From Candidatus Paralachnospira avium (GTDB taxonomy: Bacteria > Bacillota > Clostridia > Lachnospirales > Lachnospiraceae): 41,896 nt of DNA. Both the position numbers and the translations under genes were made by a program. The notes beneath the pieces were generated by a model. That model was given only the letters and a program-made list of their open reading frames with translations, was not told where the DNA came from and searched no databases. Position 1 is the first letter of the stretch. Each line of letters begins with the position of its first letter. This document shows, in pieces, positions 38,632-41,896 of this stretch. The DNA lies in assembly GCA_904420245.1 (NCBI GenBank), contig CAJFUL010000009.1, forward strand, positions 1 through 41,896, read 5' to 3'.

Positions 38632-41010
38632 GCTCCCCGCCCTTTTCTCCCTTCTTTTCTCCCAGAAACCGGCCGCTGCCGGGACCGTCTTCAGCATCAG
38701 CAGCAGGAAGGGATAAGAAGCTCCCATGATGACGGCCAGCGTCAATGTCTGGAAACCGTTCAAAGGCACCAGAGAGTATAGCTCTCCCAAAAACAGGATA
38801 TTGGCCGCCATGCCCGCCGCCATGAGCACCCAGATGGCCAGCCTCTTTTTGTCAAAGGGCATGCAGACCTGGGCCAGCACCAGGATCCCCACAAATCCCA
38901 CCGTGATGCCCGCCATGGTGTTCATGACCTCCGTGGGATACCGGAACACCGTGCAGACGATGGAGACTGCCAGCACCGCCGCCATATTGGTAAGCCCTCC
39001 CGGAAACGCCTTGGACAGCACGTTATACATAAACCTTCCCCGGATAAGGCTTTCGTTGGGCTCCAGCGCCAGAAAAAACGAAGGGATCCCGATGGTAAAG
39101 GCGCTGATCATGGTCAGCTGGATCGGCGTCAGCGGATAGGGGAGCGGCGCGAACAAAAGCAGCACCGTCAGGAAAAAGGAAAAAATATTCTTCACCAGGA
39201 ACAGGGCCGCCGCTCTCTCGATGTTGTTGATGACTCTCCGCCCCTCCGCCACCACCCTGGGCATGGCGGAAAAGTCCGAATCCATCAGCACCAGGTGGGC
39301 CGCGTGGCAGGCGGCGTCGCTCCCGGATGCCATGGCGATGCCGCAGTCCGCATCCTTTAAGGCCAGCACATCGTTGACCCCGTCTCCCGTCATGGCCACC
39401 GTATGGCCATGTCCCTTCATGGCCCTGACCAGATCCCGTTTCTGCTCCGGGGTCACCCGGCCGAATACTGTATACTCTTCCGCCGCCCGGAACAGCTCTT
39501 CTTCCGTCTCCAGGGTCCTGGCATCCACAAAGGCCTCCGCGTCCCGGATCCCGGCCTGCCCCGCGATCCTGGCCACCGTGGCCGGACTGTCGCCGGATAT
39601 GACTTTGACCGCCACTCCCTGCTCCTCAAAGTACCGGAAGGTCTCCGCCGCCTTCTCCCGGATATTGTTGGCGATGACCACCATGGCCACCGGCTCCACT
39701 TCTTCCGTCAGAGGTTTTCCCTCCTGGGGCTCCCTGCGGCAGGCCGCCGCCAGGATCACCCGCTCTCCCCGGTCCAGATGGGCCTGGACCTGTTCCATCA
39801 CATCCGGATGCGTTCCCCTGAGGAGTACTTCCGGCGCCCCCGCCACATAGGTGCCCTGCTCCTTAAAGACCACGGCGCTCCACTTGGCCGACGACTGGAA
39901 GGGGATCGTCCTCAGGACCTCCCAGCCTGCCGCCTGCCCGTACCGGCGCCGGATGGCCATGGCCGTCTCATTGTCCGCCTCCATGGCCGCATAATAGGCG
40001 CTTAACAGTTCCTCGGCAAAATCCTTTCCGTAGCGGCTCTCATCCAGGCAGATCACATCCGATACCTTCATAAAAGGCTCCGTGATGGTGCCGGTCTTAT
40101 CCACGCAGAGCACGTCCACGCGGGCCAGAGTCTCGATGCAGCTCATCTCATGGACGACGGTCCCCCTCTGGGCCAGACGCATGGCGCCCAGGGCCAGGGC
40201 CACGCTGGTCAGAAGATAAAGTCCCTCCGGTATCATCCCCACCAGGGCGGCGATCACCGCCACCGTGGCATCGGGAATATCCAGCCCCATGATCCAGTGC
40301 TGCTTCCAGAACAGGATCAGCCCGAAGGGCACCAAAAGCACCGCGATCACATGGAGCAGCCTGTCCAGAGACTCCACCATCTCCGACTTCTTCCCCACGC
40401 CCTTCTTTCTGGCCTCCACCGTCAATCCCGCCGCGTAGGACGCGGCTCCCACCCTGGTCAGTCTCGCGAAACACTTCCCCGACAGGATAAAGCTGCCGGA
40501 CATCAGCTCCGACCCGGCCTGCTTATATACCGCGTCCGGCTCTCCGGTCAGCAGCGCCTCACCTGCCCGCACTTCTCCCGAAAGCACCACCGCATCCGCC
40601 GGCACCTGAGCTCCGGCCTGGAACACCACCACGTCGTCCTGCACCAGCTCATCCGAATGGCACTGGAGTTCCCTGCCGTCCCTCATCACCGGATACCTGG
40701 CCGCCGCCAGGAAAGAGAGCCTGTCCACAACTCTTTTGGAACGGAGCTGCTGGACGATGCCGATCACCGCGTTGACAACCACCGCGATCAGAAACAGCAT
40801 CTGCTTATAACGATGGACCAGCACCAGACAGAATGCCAGGACCACAAATACAAGATTAAAAAACGTAAACAGATTGCCCGCTATGATCTGTCCCGTACTT
40901 TTGGACGGTGCTTCCACCGGCACGTTGGAAAGACCTCTTTCCCTCCGCTCCCGCACCTGTTCCTCCGTGAGCCCCTTCCAAAGGACCCCGGTCTGTGCCT
41001 CACCCGCCAT
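38626..41010 (-). CDS. CtpE/EXP7-like cation-transporting P-type ATPase
   Basis: Encodes 794 residues of a P-type ATPase. Motifs are the phosphorylation site CVDKTGT (Asp near 304), the actuator loop LLTGEPD, MTGDGVNDVLALKDAD in the hinge, and MIPEGLYLLTSVAL in transmembrane helix 4. The last pattern and overall size suggest the CtpE/EXP7 group, which in mycobacteria and streptococci relates to calcium uptake or cell envelope. No N-terminal metal-binding domain is visible. The ATG at 41010 has AGGAGG 7 bases upstream. The FabT-like gene follows with 44 bases between. Confidence 0.92.
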   Translation of the reverse strand: MAGEAQTGVLWKGLTEEQVRERRERGLSNVPVEAPSKSTGQIIAGNLFTFFNLVFVVLAFCLVLVHRYKQMLFLIAVVVNAVIGIVQQLRSKRVVDRLSFLAAARYPVMRDGRELQCHSDELVQDDVVVFQAGAQVPADAVVLSGEVRAGEALLTGEPDAVYKQAGSELMSGSFILSGKCFARLTRVGAASYAAGLTVEARKKGVGKKSEMVESLDRLLHVIAVLLVPFGLILFWKQHWIMGLDIPDATVAVIAALVGMIPEGLYLLTSVALALGAMRLAQRGTVVHEMSCIETLARVDVLCVDKTGTITEPFMKVSDVICLDESRYGKDFAEELLSAYYAAMEADNETAMAIRRRYGQAAGWEVLRTIPFQSSAKWSAVVFKEQGTYVAGAPEVLLRGTHPDVMEQVQAHLDRGERVILAAACRREPQEGKPLTEEVEPVAMVVIANNIREKAAETFRYFEEQGVAVKVISGDSPATVARIAGQAGIRDAEAFVDARTLETEEELFRAAEEYTVFGRVTPEQKRDLVRAMKGHGHTVAMTGDGVNDVLALKDADCGIAMASGSDAACHAAHLVLMDSDFSAMPRVVAEGRRVINNIERAAALFLVKNIFSFFLTVLLLFAPLPYPLTPIQLTMISAFTIGIPSFFLALEPNESLIRGRFMYNVLSKAFPGGLTNMAAVLAVSIVCTVFRYPTEVMNTMAGITVGFVGILVLAQVCMPFDKKRLAIWVLMAAGMAANILFLGELYSLVPLNGFQTLTLAVIMGASYPFLLLMLKTVPAAAGFWEKRREKRAGSL

Positions 41011-41046
41011 GTGAGCTCCTCCTATACTTAAGTCATATACTTTTTC

Positions 41047-41075
41047 AGTATACCTTACCACAGTGAATGACGCAA
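41047..41075 (-). promoter_or_regulatory. Promoter of the P-type ATPase gene
   Basis: Minus strand TTGCGT (41070-41075), 17-base spacer, TATACT (41047-41052). It lies 37 bases before the start codon. Confidence 0.75.
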
Positions 41076-41170
41076 GCGGCGCCCATGCTCCGGATGAAAA
41101 GAAAAGCGCCGGAGCCAGGTCCCATGGAGTGTCTTTGCTCTTTGGAAACGAAGTTTTCGATAGAGTAAAA

Positions 41171-41224
41171 AAGTGTCTTCGACACTTCAACTCCCCTGCC
41201 CCTCAATCTTGAGGGGATCAGGGG
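41171..41224 (+). repeat. Paired hairpins at the upstream side of the IS91-type element
   Basis: Two hairpins lie in tandem before the transposase gene: AAGTGTC-TTC-GACACTT (41171-41187) and a longer stem from CCCCT-G-CCCCTCA (41193-41205) to TGAGGGG-ATC-AGGGG (41210-41224), followed by TTTCTTTTTC. The second looks like a plus-strand terminator, which would shield the transposase from outside transcription. They may mark the element's end; no target duplication is expected for this family and the exact boundary is not visible. Confidence 0.55.
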
Positions 41225-41259
41225 TTTCTTTTTCTGCCTTCTTTCTTCATAATAGTCTT

Positions 41260-41896
41260 ATGAACATTTTACAGAAGATTTTTAAAGACCATTTTGAAGA
41301 AATGATCTATATCCAACACCCTCGCAGCTCTGTCATCGAAAATGTAGAAAAAATGATCCATTGCGGGGATCCCTCTTTCGGCGGCGCCATGTATGCCTGC
41401 CCTTCCTGCGGCGGCTTTAAATTTGTTCCCTTCCGCTGTCACTCCCGCTTTTGTCCTTCCTGCGGCAATATGTATTCCATCGACAGGACCACCTCCATGT
41501 CTTTTAAGATCATCCGCGTCCCGCATCGCCACTGTGTATTTACCATCGCCAGTGAACTTCGCCCTCTCTTCTTATCGGACCGTTCTCTTTTAAACTGCCT
41601 TTTCTCCGCCGTTAACCGTGTTGTCACCCGTATGTTCCATAAAGACAACCGGTCCGAACGCTTTACTCCCGGTTTTATCTGTGTCCTCCATACCTTTGGC
41701 AGGGATCTGAAATGGAATCCTCATATCCATTGTCTCCTTTCCGAAGGCGGTGTTGGAACTTCTCTCCGCTGGCGTCACAAAAAACACTTCAACTACAAAC
41801 TCCTGCGGGATTCTTTCCAGACCGCTCTTTTGAATGAATTACATTCCAGGATCGGTGCCCCTTTTAAAAAGTTGAAAGCTTCTATCTATGCGGACC
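41260..41896 (+). mobile_element. IS91-type transposase gene, cut by the right edge
   Basis: An open frame from ATG 41260 runs to the window edge (212 codons so far). The N-terminal zinc-finger region has Cys47, Cys50, Cys60, Cys65 and Cys68 in CPSCGGFK and CHSRFCPSCGN; FGRDLKWNPHIHCLLSEGG carries the HxH (His155, His157) of the HUH nuclease motif. These are hallmarks of the IS91/ISCR transposases, which use tyrosine recombination through a single-stranded intermediate; the catalytic tyrosines would lie beyond the edge. No strong ribosome binding site precedes the ATG. This is the only mobile element seen. Confidence 0.9.

Noticed and set aside
1-41896. CRISPR arrays, tRNA genes, prophage genes
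   Set aside because: No regularly spaced repeats, cloverleaf-like sequences or phage structural genes were seen on reading; this was not a computed scan.

Overview
The window looks like chromosome of a fairly GC-rich Clostridia, most likely Lachnospiraceae (inference). Evidence: a large Firmicutes-type SRP RNA, the dnaX-ybaB-recR cluster, a Gram-positive Tad pilus locus with no secretin gene, a sortase-anchored adhesin, AGGAGG-type ribosome binding sites and sigma-A promoters with 17-base spacers. The genus cannot be told.

Layout. 1-194 holds tandem rRNA-type promoters and leader firing leftward, so an rRNA operon probably lies just outside the left edge. 286-3838 (minus) is an operon for a TPR/degenerate-AAA+ protein, a Cof-type HAD phosphatase and a CvpA-like membrane protein. 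3978-4677 (minus) is a roughly 700-nt noncoding transcription unit with its own promoter, many perfect inverted repeats and a strong terminator; it is the most striking element here. 4855-5855 (plus) is azlC-azlD. 5852-9585 (minus) is pfkA, dnaX, ybaB, recR; 9760-11550 (plus) is adenine deaminase; 11849-12111 (minus) is the SRP RNA behind tadA, with a C39-like secreted protein upstream. 13998-20592 carries a coiled-coil membrane protein, a small conserved protein, pgi, an unknown membrane protein, mtnN, a TSCPD protein, murG and a HIT protein. 20660-23256 (minus) couples a thioester/SpaA-type adhesin to an ssb paralogue, followed on the plus strand by a soluble histidine kinase.

24139-34451 (minus) is a compact Tad (Flp type IVb) pilus locus behind one good promoter. 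In transcription order: prepilin peptidase, TadZ-like protein without a P-loop lysine, TadA/CpaF ATPase, TadB, TadC with a large inserted domain, a 56-residue Flp-type pilin, a DUF5702 TadG-like protein, a TadE-like protein with a duplicated His/Cys domain, a second short prepilin peptidase, a second TadE-like protein, an FHA protein and a rhomboid protease. The set covers pilin, processing, motor, platform, minor pilins and a possible phosphothreonine-responsive regulator.

34606-38060 (plus) holds a DUF2508 protein, a GH13 amylase and the branching enzyme glgB (alpha-glucan metabolism). 38129-41010 (minus) is a CtpE/EXP7-like P-type ATPase and a FabT-like MarR regulator. From 41260 to the right edge runs an IS91-type transposase cut by the window. 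Coordinates of starts were chosen from ribosome binding sites; family names rest on motif recognition, not on database searches.
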